This document shows, one piece after another, positions 1 through 7,312 of a stretch of DNA of 64,000 nucleotides (the stretch's first letter is position 1; every line of letters starts with the position of its first letter). The stretch is taken from NCBI GenBank assembly GCA_038040485.1, contig JBBPIE010000013.1, positions 62,001-126,000 of the forward strand. The letters run 5' to 3'. A model generated the notes under the pieces. The model saw nothing but the letters and a program-made list of their open reading frames with translations, searched no databases and had not been told where the DNA came from. This DNA comes from Onstottus_B arcticum. Lineage in GTDB: Bacteria; Acidobacteriota; Blastocatellia; UBA7656. The position numbers and the translations under genes are program-made.

Positions 1-1
1 G

Positions 2-481
2 CGCGAATGGTGGCCGCACGTGAATTACTTCTTCAACAAGTGCCTGCATCTTTATCCCGGAATGATGGGACCGCCCGGCTACATGACTGAAGCCTCGATA
101 CGCGCGGGTGTGGTCGCCCAGGCCGGCAACACCTCGCTGAACATGGGCGGGAATAAGAGTTGGAAAGAGCTGGTCGACGGTGGCTACATCATAGCGGGCT
201 CGCCTGCGACGGTGCGCCAGCAAGTCGATGAGCTTGCTCGAAGCTTGCGATGCGGCCACCTCGGCGTAGCCTTGCATATCGGTTCGGCGCCAATGGAACT
301 GACCAACCGATCGACTTACTTGTTCGCGAACGAGGTGATCCCACACGTTCGTTCCATCTGGAGCGAGTGGGAAGATCACTGGTGGCCGAAGGCTTTGCCG
401 GCCAGCCAACGCGAGCAACCCGGGAGTCACAACGCAGCCGTGCAAGCGCGCGCGGAACGACCCACGGAGGTGCCAGCATGA
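2..481 (+). CDS. LLM-class flavin-dependent oxidoreductase, C-terminal part (partial)
   Basis: The reading frame is open from the left edge of the window, so only the last 159 residues are present. The sequence resembles the C-terminal half of bacterial luciferase-like monooxygenases, flavin-dependent enzymes that oxidise organic substrates with reduced FMN. The supporting part is the stretch YIIAGSPATVRQQVDEL, typical of the helix after the last barrel strand, followed by a segment ending in HVRSIWSEWEDHWWP. The stop codon overlaps the start of the following hydrolase in an ATGA tetranucleotide, so the two are translationally coupled and probably act in one catabolic route. The substrate cannot be told from this fragment. 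Family call is fairly sure. Confidence 0.75.
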   Translation, partial: REWWPHVNYFFNKCLHLYPGMMGPPGYMTEASIRAGVVAQAGNTSLNMGGNKSWKELVDGGYIIAGSPATVRQQVDELARSLRCGHLGVALHIGSAPMELTNRSTYLFANEVIPHVRSIWSEWEDHWWPKALPASQREQPGSHNAAVQARAERPTEVPA

Positions 482-1296
482 GCGACGCACCGCGATCTAC
501 ACTGCTCAACCTCGGCGTGGACCGCCCGGCGGTTCAAGTCCTCGAAGCGGGTGACGGCCCGCCGCTGCTCTTTCTGCACGGCGCGGGCGGGATCGCTGCC
601 TGGGAAAGCGTGCTGCCGTTGCTTTCAAGCAAGTATCACGTCTACGCGCCGTTGTTGCCGGGCTTCGGCCAGTCAACCGGGCTCGAGTACCTTGAAGACC
701 AGTTCGATCTCTTCCTGCATGGTTTTGATGTGATCGAAGCGCTCGGTCTTGAACGGCCTTACGTTGTGGGCGAATCGCTCGGAGGCTGGATGGCGGCGGA
801 GATGGCGGCGTTGCGGCCTGACAAGATCGGGCGTCTTGCGCTGACGGCTCCGGTCGGTTTGTGGCGCGACGAAGCTCCAGTAGTTGACCTGTTCGGTTCG
901 ATGGCTCACGAGCTGGCGCCCTATCTCTTCCACGACATGACTTGTCCGGCAGCACAACAGATGCTCGGGTTGACTCAACTCTTCAGCAATAAGGACGATC
1001 GCACACAGGAGCAGATCGAAACGCTGATCGGCATGTCGCGCGGCTTCCGCACAGTCGCAAAGTTCCTGTTCCCGATTCCTGAAAGCGGGCTCGAGCGGCG
1101 CTTGTGGCGGATCAAAGCTCCGACGCTCATCGTGTGGGGCGAGGAGGATCGTTTCATCTCGCCGATGTACGCTGAGATCTTTCGCGGCAAGATTGCGGGC
1201 GCCAAGGTTGTGAAGATTCCGAACGCCGGGCACCTTGTTGGCCTCGAAGTGCCCGAACCGTACGCGGCAGCGCTCCTCAATTGGGGACAAGGGTAG
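478..1296 (+). CDS. Alpha/beta hydrolase
   Basis: A 272-residue alpha/beta-hydrolase-fold protein, probably a cytoplasmic esterase or C-C hydrolase. The start at 478 is chosen because it overlaps the upstream stop (ATGA) and has CGGAGG at 465-470; the frame stays open further upstream but inside the neighbouring gene. Visible landmarks are the oxyanion segment LFLHGAGG, nucleophile elbow GESLGGW with Ser100, acid Asp224 in WGEEDRF and His252 in NAGHLVGLE, which makes a complete triad. Coupling to a flavin monooxygenase resembles ring-cleavage or ester-degradation operons, in which the oxygenase product is hydrolysed. The substrate is unknown. Confidence 0.85.
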   Translation: MSDAPRSTLLNLGVDRPAVQVLEAGDGPPLLFLHGAGGIAAWESVLPLLSSKYHVYAPLLPGFGQSTGLEYLEDQFDLFLHGFDVIEALGLERPYVVGESLGGWMAAEMAALRPDKIGRLALTAPVGLWRDEAPVVDLFGSMAHELAPYLFHDMTCPAAQQMLGLTQLFSNKDDRTQEQIETLIGMSRGFRTVAKFLFPIPESGLERRLWRIKAPTLIVWGEEDRFISPMYAEIFRGKIAGAKVVKIPNAGHLVGLEVPEPYAAALLNWGQG

Positions 1297-1336
1297 GGTT
1301 GAGACGCTGAGGCCACCTAACAACTCAGGCAATGAA

Positions 1337-1366
1337 TTGACATCGCGTCTGGATGGCAATCAGAAT
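1337..1366 (+). promoter_or_regulatory. Possible sigma-70 type promoter
   Basis: TTGACA at 1337-1342 is a perfect -35 match, with CAGAAT at 1361-1366 after an 18-bp spacer. It would start transcription about 15 bases before the small gene at 1390. The -10 element is weak, so this is only a candidate. Confidence 0.35.
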
Positions 1367-1389
1367 GACTATTGGAGTAGCAAAACCCA

Positions 1390-1617
1390 ATGCGAAACGT
1401 GCTAACCGCTGCAGAGATCGAGTCCCAATTCCCCTCTGAATGGGTTCTGGTTGAGGACCCTGAGACTAATGAGTCGCTTGAGGTTCGGAAGGGTGTTGTA
1501 ATCTATCACAGCAAAGATAGAGACGAGGTCTACCACAAGGCCGTAGAGTTACGCCCAAAAAGGTTCGCAATGCTTTACACCGGAACCATGCCCCAGGGTA
1601 CAGCTATTGTCTTATGA
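1390..1617 (+). CDS. Conserved small protein of unknown function (75 aa)
   Basis: A 75-residue acidic protein with no signal peptide or membrane segment. From memory, it resembles a family common in cyanobacteria and related MAGs that ends in YTGTMPQ-TAIVL and is normally followed, by ATGA overlap, by a clan AA (retropepsin-like) aspartic protease gene. Here an ATG does overlap the stop at 1614, but that frame closes after seven codons, so the partner seems lost. The function is not known. The gene lies 93 bp after the hydrolase, behind a possible promoter, and opens a cluster of tiny genes. Confidence 0.6.
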   Translation: MRNVLTAAEIESQFPSEWVLVEDPETNESLEVRKGVVIYHSKDRDEVYHKAVELRPKRFAMLYTGTMPQGTAIVL

Positions 1618-1727
1618 CCTTTCTTCTGAAGGCCTAATCGATTCTCTTTCTCGAATTACATATCTCCACACGTAGGACCCTTTTCTGCGATTCAACGCAG
1701 TATGTTAAGCTTCGCTGCGAGGTAACC

Positions 1728-1907
1728 ATGAGTAAGACATTGACGCCGGATGTAACTGCCAACGAAGGTCTGGATTACGAGGAAGCCGTTCAGCAGATGT
1801 TCGATGAAATGAGACAGGCAAATGCAAAAATGGACCTGGACCAGCAGGAGATTGAACGGGTGAAGACGGAAACTCGTGAAATCCTAGCCAGGCTGAAAGC
1901 TGCTTAG
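1728..1907 (+). CDS. Small coiled-coil protein (59 aa)
   Basis: A 59-residue frame with ATG at 1728 and TAG at 1905-1907; GAGG at 1719-1722 lies close to the start. After about 18 residues the protein is almost wholly predicted helix, with a Met/Leu/Ile/Val heptad pattern (QQMFDEMRQAN, DLDQQEIERVKTE, REILARLKAA). I recall similar short proteins directly upstream of the MWKQL-type coiled-coil protein found next here, so this is probably a genuine conserved pair. Function is unknown. It ends only 4 bases before the next start. Confidence 0.55.
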   Translation: MSKTLTPDVTANEGLDYEEAVQQMFDEMRQANAKMDLDQQEIERVKTETREILARLKAA

Positions 1908-1911
1908 CACC

Positions 1912-2161
1912 ATGTGGAAACAACTATATGATGCGATGAAGCAGCTCCTCCTGCTCACACATCAGACCGAGCGGAATCAAGGAGTTGGGCCAGCAACTCC
2001 GCGAGTTGGCCCGTGCAATGGAGCGACTGGCTTATGAAGTGCACCGGGTGAATGAGAGGGTGGACTCGGTCAGCACGAACGAAGCGCAGGAGCGTGAGAA
2101 GCTGGCGCTACAGCTTGAGAATGAATTGTTGAGATTCGAGCGGCGGCTGCCCTCCAGGTAA
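1912..2161 (+). pseudogene. Frameshifted coiled-coil protein gene
   Basis: The frame starting MWKQLYDAMKQLLLLTHQTE at 1912 runs off into unrelated sequence after codon 22. The +1 frame entered near 1976 continues the same coiled-coil pattern, IKELGQQLRELARAMERLAY, to LRFERRLPSR and a stop at 2159-2161. Joined, the two halves read as one protein of about 82 residues, so a one-base insertion or two-base deletion near 1971-1979 has broken the gene, or the assembly has an error there. No slippery heptamer suitable for programmed frameshifting is visible. The downstream half could be translated alone from ATG 2018. Probably the partner of the preceding 59-residue protein. Confidence 0.6.
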
Positions 2162-2202
2162 AGAGAGCCCCCGACCAAAGCACTAGGGCCATGATCTCCC
2201 GA

Positions 2203-2240
2203 GCGCAATCCAAAATTCGCCATCCCAAATCCTCAATCCG
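2203..2240. repeat. Short copy of the TTTTGGAT-type repeat
   Basis: The 13-mer GCGCAATCCAAAA at 2203-2215 is the exact reverse complement of 13636-13648, in the larger fold-back array. Degenerate ATCCYAAAT words follow. It sits in the gap between the broken small gene and the sulfatase. Confidence 0.4.
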
Positions 2241-2394
2241 GCGTCGTCCCGACTTGGTGCACCAACCCGCAAGATGTTGATGGGTTGATGGACAGTTGGT
2301 TGAAACCCATAGGCCGGGGGGTGACGGTGGCGCGCGGAGGCCCATCGTTTTTGGCGTTAGCCAACGATGCACCGAAGAACGAAGGAGGCGACAC

Positions 2395-3867
2395 GTGAGG
2401 CGAAAAACGGTCCGGTTGATTTCACTGTTTCTCATCGCCGCGATGTTCGTAGGCATCCCGCTCTTGATGGCTCAGAATCGCTCGCCTAACCCTGGCGCCA
2501 GACAAGGCCCGCGCAAGCCCAATGTTGTTTTCATCCTCGGTGATGATCTTGGGTACTGCGACATAAGCATGTACGGCTGCAAAGAGATTCCCACCCCGAA
2601 CATCGATTCGATCGGCAAGAACGGAATCCGCTTCACGAACGGCTACGTCTCGGCGCCGGTGTGCAGTCCTTCGCGCGCCGGATTGATGACCGGGCGGTAC
2701 CAGCAGCGCTTCGGCTTCGAGTTCAACGCCGGTCCGTTGCCACGAGCGCTCGCGAACAAGGACATGGGCTTGCCTCTAAGTGAGATCACCCTGGCGCAGG
2801 TGATGAAGAAAGCCGGATACGCGACCGGAATGGTCGGCAAGTGGCATCTCGGGATGAACGACCGGTATCTGCCCACTCAGCGCGGCTTTGATGAATTCTT
2901 TGGCTTCCTGTTCGGTGCGAACCTCTACATCGATCCGAACAAACCGGGGGTGATGAGCAGGCCCGGCGCTGTAGAGGGCGGAGGCAGCAACGTGAGCACG
3001 CGATCGCCGCAGAACCCGATCTACCGCAACACGACGCCGGTTGAAGAAGACGAATATTTGACGGACGCTTTCGCCCGCGAAGCGGTCGCCTACATTGATC
3101 GTCATCAAAAAGAACCCTTCTTTCTTTACGCGCCGTTCAACGCGCCGCACGAACCTTTTCAAGCGACGAAGAAATATCTCGACCGTTTCCCAAACGTGAA
3201 GGACGAGCGCCGGCGCGTTTACATGGCGATGGTCAGCGGGCTCGATGACGGCGTGGGCGCGATCCTCAAGAAGCTGCGTGACACGGGGCTTGAGAAAGAC
3301 ACGCTGGTCGTTTTTCTGAGCGACAACGGGTGTGCGACTTACTCCGGCGCTTGCACAAACGACCCGTTGCGCTTCGGCAAGCTGACGCATCTGGAAGGCG
3401 GATTCCGCGTTCCGTTTGCGATGCAGTGGCCGGGTCATCTGAAAGCGGGAACAGTCAGCGATCAGGTGGTCTCATCGCTCGATCTCTTTCCGACAGCCGT
3501 ATCGATAGCAGGCGGCGAACTGCCGAAAGATCGCGTTATGGATGGGGTCAACTTGATGCCTTATCTGACGGGGCAGAACAAGACCGCTCCGCACGAAGTT
3601 TTGTGCTGGCGCAACGGCTCGAATGCGGCAGTTCGCAAAGGCAACTGGAAGCTATTCAAAGGCGGCGATCATTACTGGCTCTTCGATATGTCCAAAGACA
3701 TCGGCGAGCAAACAAATCTCGCAGCCGTTCGTCCTGAGATCGTCGAGCAGTTGAAAAAGGAACTCGCGAAATGGGAATCGCATATGAAAGAGCCGCTATG
3801 GCCTTGCCGCAAGGCGCCGAGCGGCATCTGGGAAGTTGACGGCATCAAGCTCGACATATGCATTTGA
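2395..3867 (+). CDS. Secreted arylsulfatase-family enzyme (Cys-type sulfatase)
   Basis: A 490-residue sulfatase that should hydrolyse sulfate esters outside the cytoplasm. The GTG at 2395 is preferred over upstream ATGs because AAGGAGG lies at 2382-2388 and the protein then begins with a clean signal peptide (MRRKTV, a hydrophobic run, cleavage near LLMAQ). Cys90 lies in the CSPSR motif that is converted to formylglycine in family S1; the metal site is represented by FILGDDLGY and FLSDNG, and GKWHLG is also present. A formylglycine-generating enzyme is needed for activity; the SUMF1-like protein at 10739 lacks the expected cysteines, so the activator is probably elsewhere. The next gene starts 9 bases downstream. 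Confidence 0.92.
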   Translation: MRRKTVRLISLFLIAAMFVGIPLLMAQNRSPNPGARQGPRKPNVVFILGDDLGYCDISMYGCKEIPTPNIDSIGKNGIRFTNGYVSAPVCSPSRAGLMTGRYQQRFGFEFNAGPLPRALANKDMGLPLSEITLAQVMKKAGYATGMVGKWHLGMNDRYLPTQRGFDEFFGFLFGANLYIDPNKPGVMSRPGAVEGGGSNVSTRSPQNPIYRNTTPVEEDEYLTDAFAREAVAYIDRHQKEPFFLYAPFNAPHEPFQATKKYLDRFPNVKDERRRVYMAMVSGLDDGVGAILKKLRDTGLEKDTLVVFLSDNGCATYSGACTNDPLRFGKLTHLEGGFRVPFAMQWPGHLKAGTVSDQVVSSLDLFPTAVSIAGGELPKDRVMDGVNLMPYLTGQNKTAPHEVLCWRNGSNAAVRKGNWKLFKGGDHYWLFDMSKDIGEQTNLAAVRPEIVEQLKKELAKWESHMKEPLWPCRKAPSGIWEVDGIKLDICI

Positions 3868-3876
3868 GGATAAGAG

Positions 3877-4938
3877 ATGACAGATAGACTCCAACGACGA
3901 TTCGGGGACAGGGCTTTGGAGAGTTGGCGGCCGAAAGTCTCGGTCCACCTGATCATATTGCTGCTGACCGCCATCGTGGCTTCGGCGCAACAGCCGACAG
4001 GGGGTGTCCCGCAGGGTGATAACAGCCTGCTGTCGGATGGACAGCTACACGTCGTGCTGTGCGGCACCGGATCACCACTACCCGATGCGTCGCGTGCTTC
4101 CGCCTGCGTGGCGGTGATCGCAGGCGGTGAGTTTCTCTTGATTGATATCGGGCCAGGTTCGTGGCGCAAAGTTGCTTTGAACAACTTGCCAACGCAAGCG
4201 GTCAGCGCGATTCTGCTCACCCATTTCCATTCGGATCACATCGGCGATCTGGGCGAGGCCTTGATGCAAAGCTGGGGTGCGGGGCGCGCCAAGCCGCTCG
4301 ATGTGTACGGACCACCGGGCGTCGAACGTGTCGTGGCCGGGTTTGCGCAGGCTTATGCGCTTGATACTGATTATCGCGTCGCACATCACGGCGAACCAAC
4401 AATGCCGCGTGCGGCTGCGGGCGCCGTCGCACGCCCGGTGCTACTGAAAGCAGAGACGGAAGCCGCAATCGTGTTCGAGCGCAACGGCCTCAAAGCAACC
4501 GCTTTCAAAGTCGAGCATGATCCGGCAACGCCTGCTTATGGCTATCGACTGGGATATCGCGGGCGCGTCGTTGTCATCAGCGGCGATACGGGAAAGAGCG
4601 CGAATGTTGCGAAATACGCAACGGGCGCTGACCTGCTGATTCACGATGTGCTGGCAAAAGACATGCTCCTGTTTGCCGCGACTAACCTGGAGAAGGCGGG
4701 AAATGCGCGCCGAGCCAAACTGTCGCGCGACATCACAACCTATCACGCCAGTCCCCAGGAAGTGGCGGAAATAGCCGCCGCTGCCAAAGTGGACACACTG
4801 ATCCTTACCCACATGGTTCCACCGCCCAACAACCCGACGATTGAACAGGCATTCCTGCGTGGCGTCGGTGAAATCTTCAGCGGAAAAGTCGTGATGGCCA
4901 AAGACGGCTTGCGCTTTGACTTGCCATCGCGGAATTGA
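3877..4938 (+). CDS. Exported metallo-beta-lactamase-fold hydrolase (RNase Z/AtsA-like)
   Basis: A 353-residue MBL-fold metallohydrolase. The N-terminus has a basic start and a hydrophobic segment (about 25-40) ending near ASAQQ, so it is probably exported or lipid-anchored. The metal-binding motif is H116-F-H118-S-D120-H121, with later ligands in ISGDTGKS and LILTHMVPP. This layout with GTGSPLPD near residues 68-75 is that of the tRNase Z/AtsA branch, which includes type III arylsulfatases. It follows the sulfatase by 9 bases, so a role in sulfate-ester breakdown is an attractive inference; lactonase or phosphodiesterase activity is equally possible. Confidence 0.85.
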   Translation: MTDRLQRRFGDRALESWRPKVSVHLIILLLTAIVASAQQPTGGVPQGDNSLLSDGQLHVVLCGTGSPLPDASRASACVAVIAGGEFLLIDIGPGSWRKVALNNLPTQAVSAILLTHFHSDHIGDLGEALMQSWGAGRAKPLDVYGPPGVERVVAGFAQAYALDTDYRVAHHGEPTMPRAAAGAVARPVLLKAETEAAIVFERNGLKATAFKVEHDPATPAYGYRLGYRGRVVVISGDTGKSANVAKYATGADLLIHDVLAKDMLLFAATNLEKAGNARRAKLSRDITTYHASPQEVAEIAAAAKVDTLILTHMVPPPNNPTIEQAFLRGVGEIFSGKVVMAKDGLRFDLPSRN

Positions 4939-4973
4939 AGGCGCCAACGCTTTGAGATAGGATTCGCAGGCAC

Positions 4974-4999
4974 GCGGGCGATAAGCCTGCGCTCCCAGG
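4974..4999. repeat. Repeat A, right half-copy
   Basis: The segment matches the right arm of the repeat at 11511-11537 at 22 of 26 positions and ends CTGCGCTCCCAGG. Its last bases form part of the CCCAGGAGG that acts as ribosome-binding site of the aminotransferase starting at 5008. Confidence 0.6.
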
Positions 5000-5007
5000 A
5001 GGCACTC

Positions 5008-6390
5008 ATGGCAACTCCAGAAAAAGCGATCCCAGGCCAGCGAACAGCCGACGGTGATTGGCGGCACCTCTTCTCCTATCACGCGTTCGCACCCGTGCTC
5101 GACCGCGCCGAAGGCATCTACCTCTATGACACCGAAGGCAACCGCTACATCGACGCGTCGGGCGGTCCGATCGCGATGAACATAGGGCACAGCGACCGCC
5201 GAGTCATCGAAGCCATCACTCGACAGGCCGAGAAGTACGCCTATTGCCATCCGGCGCTTTCAAATCAACCGCGCGCCGAGGTATGCGCTCGAATCGCGCG
5301 CCTGGCTCCCGGCAATCTCAACACTACTTACTTGTGCTCGGGCGGATCGGAAGCGGTCGAGACTGCCATCAAGATCGCTCGTCAGTATCATCTCGCTCGC
5401 GGCAACCAGCAGAAGAGCGTTGTGATCGGAACCTGGGACAGCTACCACGGAATGTCGCTCGGCGCGTTGTCAGTCGCAGGCGGGCCGGCCTTTCGCAAGC
5501 CGTTTCTTCCGATGCTCGCGAACTGGCCACACGTTCGGCACTACCGCAACCCGAAGGAGCGTCCCGAGGGAATGAGCGAAGTGGACTGGGCGCTTCAGTG
5601 CGCACGCGAGTTGGAAGAGACGATCTACTTCGTCGGGCCCGAGCAAGTATCAGCGTTCATCGCGACTCCGGTCGGCGCGGGCAAAGACTACGGCCTGATG
5701 CCGCCGAAGGAGTACTGGGAGGCGGTCCGCGAGATCTGCGATCGCTACGACGTGTTGCTGATTGCCGATGAAGTGGTAACCGGCTTTGGCCGCACCGGGC
5801 GTTGGTTCGCAATGGAGCACTTCGGCGTGCAAGCGGACATCATGACTACAGCAAAAGGAATCTCCGGTCTGGTCGTGCCGATGGGCGCGGTAACGGTGAG
5901 CGACGAAGTGAACGAGCCGTTCGCGGCCGGCGAAACTTTCGTTCACGGCTTCACGAACATGGGTCACCCGCTGGCGTGCGCAGCGAGTCTCGCGGTTCTG
6001 GACATCATTGAGAAAGACGGGCTCGTCGAGAACAGCGCCGAGGTTGGAGCGTATCTGCACTCAAACGCGGAACGCTTTCTTGCGCGCCGCACAATCGCCG
6101 AAGCTCGCGGCAAAGGATTGCTGATGGTGTTGGAACTCGTACGCGACAAAGACACGATGGAGTGGTTCCCTCCCGAAGCTAACGCTGACGAGAAGTTCCA
6201 GGGAATTGGGTTAAAGAACGGCCTTGCCTTTTATATGTCGTTGTACGGCCCTCGTCGTCCCGGCGCTTTGAAGCGCGGAATGCCGATCTTCATCGCCCCG
6301 CCTTTGTGCATAACTCGCGAGCAAGTTGATGAGTTGATGGACCGATTGGATCAAACGCTCGGAGAGTGGGAATCCGCGATGGGGATCTAG
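5008..6390 (+). CDS. Class III PLP-dependent aminotransferase
   Basis: A 460-residue fold-type I aminotransferase of class III (omega-transaminase subgroup), cytoplasmic, moving an amino group between an omega-amino compound and a keto acid. The phosphate-binding CSGGSEAVE, the aspartate segment IADEVVTGFGRTG that contacts the pyridine nitrogen, and Lys283 in TTAKGISG (Schiff-base lysine) are all present. The length is normal. The start at 5008 has AGGAGG at 4998-5003, supplied by a dispersed repeat. The substrate cannot be assigned; the taurine, beta-alanine and putrescine groups look similar. It is separated from the sulfatase pair by 69 bases. Confidence 0.9.
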   Translation: MATPEKAIPGQRTADGDWRHLFSYHAFAPVLDRAEGIYLYDTEGNRYIDASGGPIAMNIGHSDRRVIEAITRQAEKYAYCHPALSNQPRAEVCARIARLAPGNLNTTYLCSGGSEAVETAIKIARQYHLARGNQQKSVVIGTWDSYHGMSLGALSVAGGPAFRKPFLPMLANWPHVRHYRNPKERPEGMSEVDWALQCARELEETIYFVGPEQVSAFIATPVGAGKDYGLMPPKEYWEAVREICDRYDVLLIADEVVTGFGRTGRWFAMEHFGVQADIMTTAKGISGLVVPMGAVTVSDEVNEPFAAGETFVHGFTNMGHPLACAASLAVLDIIEKDGLVENSAEVGAYLHSNAERFLARRTIAEARGKGLLMVLELVRDKDTMEWFPPEANADEKFQGIGLKNGLAFYMSLYGPRRPGALKRGMPIFIAPPLCITREQVDELMDRLDQTLGEWESAMGI

Positions 6391-6396
6391 CGATTC

Positions 6397-6483
6397 GAAA
6401 GTAGCATAGACTTTAGTCTGTGTCCGTGACCCCGATAGAACAGATCTGCATCGAACACAGACTTAAAGTCTATTCTACTTCCG
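6397..6483. repeat. Imperfect palindrome, AGACTTTAGTCTGTG type
   Basis: The left arm at 6397-6423 (GAAAGTAGCATAGACTTTAG...) and right arm at 6456-6483 (ACACAGACTTAAAGTCTATT...) are near reverse complements around a 32-base loop. It fills the gap after the aminotransferase stop and could act as a transcription stop or a mobile palindromic element. It is unrelated in sequence to repeat A. Confidence 0.7.
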
Positions 6484-6529
6484 AATTATCGATGACGCCT
6501 CTGCGGAGCCGTTTGCTATAATGCCACTG

Positions 6530-6868
6530 ATGTCCAGACGGAAAAACTTGGCAATAGGCCACTCGCCAACCTTCGACGCCGCTGATATTCAGGGTCGAGT
6601 CAACGGGGTCTTGGTTTCAAGCGCCGGCACGGTGTACTGCGCAGGCACGCCGAGCCTGAGCGAGGACGGTAGAACGTGGCGAGTTCCCATTCTTTACGCG
6701 ACTCCTGGATTCGTAGCCGGTCAAGTGGGTGAGGCGTTGCTAAACGCGTCGACCGGGGAAATTCTGTCACTGACTGATATCGACATGCTGCATCAGCAGG
6801 GAAGAAAACTCGGAAAACAATACAGTGCGGAGATCGAAGCCGCGTTTTCACGCGCAAGAAGAAGCTAG
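6530..6868 (+). CDS. Small protein of unknown function (112 aa)
   Basis: Not recognised. The protein has a mixed alpha/beta pattern without signal peptide or membrane segments, contains VNGVLVSSAGTVYCAG and ends in a basic helix. A perfect TATAAT lies at 6517-6522; transcription starting about seven bases later would begin at the ATG at 6530, so the mRNA may be leaderless. The ATG at 6521, also in frame, overlaps the TATAAT and is less likely if that is the -10. There is no Shine-Dalgarno. The gene overlaps the next one by 44 bases, a strong hint that it works with the C39-like peptidase, perhaps as inhibitor, substrate or partner. Confidence 0.6.
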   Translation: MSRRKNLAIGHSPTFDAADIQGRVNGVLVSSAGTVYCAGTPSLSEDGRTWRVPILYATPGFVAGQVGEALLNASTGEILSLTDIDMLHQQGRKLGKQYSAEIEAAFSRARRS

Positions 6869-7271
6869 CTCCTGTTTGCCAGCCTGCTTGCGAATGGTTC
6901 TATCGGCGTACGGAGTGGAAGTTTCTGAGAATGACTTGCGCAAGTCGTGCCGATGGGACCCCTTGCTCGCGACTAGCTCAACCGCCGTGGTCTCAGCAGC
7001 GCGGCAGATGGGATTCACGCGCTCGTGTGAAGACTACAGTTTGCGCCTGTACGACCTACGCGATCTCCTGCGTCGCGGTGTCTTCCCAATTCTCAGTGTT
7101 CAGCTCCAGCCTTATGGCCTGATCGGCGACCACGCGCAGGTCGTTGTGAGGATCACCGCCGGACATATCGAGATCTACGATCCGCTACTCGGCCCGATGA
7201 GAACGCAGCACCGCGCGCTTGATGAGGCCTGGAAGCTCGGCGGTTACCTGACGATCCTGATCGAGCGGTGA
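6825..7271 (+). CDS. C39-like papain-fold cysteine peptidase domain protein
   Basis: A 148-residue protein consisting of one papain-like peptidase domain of the bacteriocin-processing C39 type. The catalytic set is visible: Gln11 (oxyanion) and Cys17 in QEEASSCLPAC, His103 in GDHAQVVV and Asp119 in EIYDPLLGP. Unlike C39 domains of ABC exporters it stands alone, with no transporter nearby. The start is GTG at 6825, inside the end of the previous gene, implying translational coupling. Proposed roles are processing a small peptide or acting as a toxin-like protease controlled by the upstream protein. Domain call good, role unknown. Confidence 0.7.
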   Translation: MRRSKPRFHAQEEASSCLPACLRMVLSAYGVEVSENDLRKSCRWDPLLATSSTAVVSAARQMGFTRSCEDYSLRLYDLRDLLRRGVFPILSVQLQPYGLIGDHAQVVVRITAGHIEIYDPLLGPMRTQHRALDEAWKLGGYLTILIER

Positions 7272-7312
7272 AGTTAGTTATAGTATATAGTAAGATAGGC
7301 TCAACTAGAACA

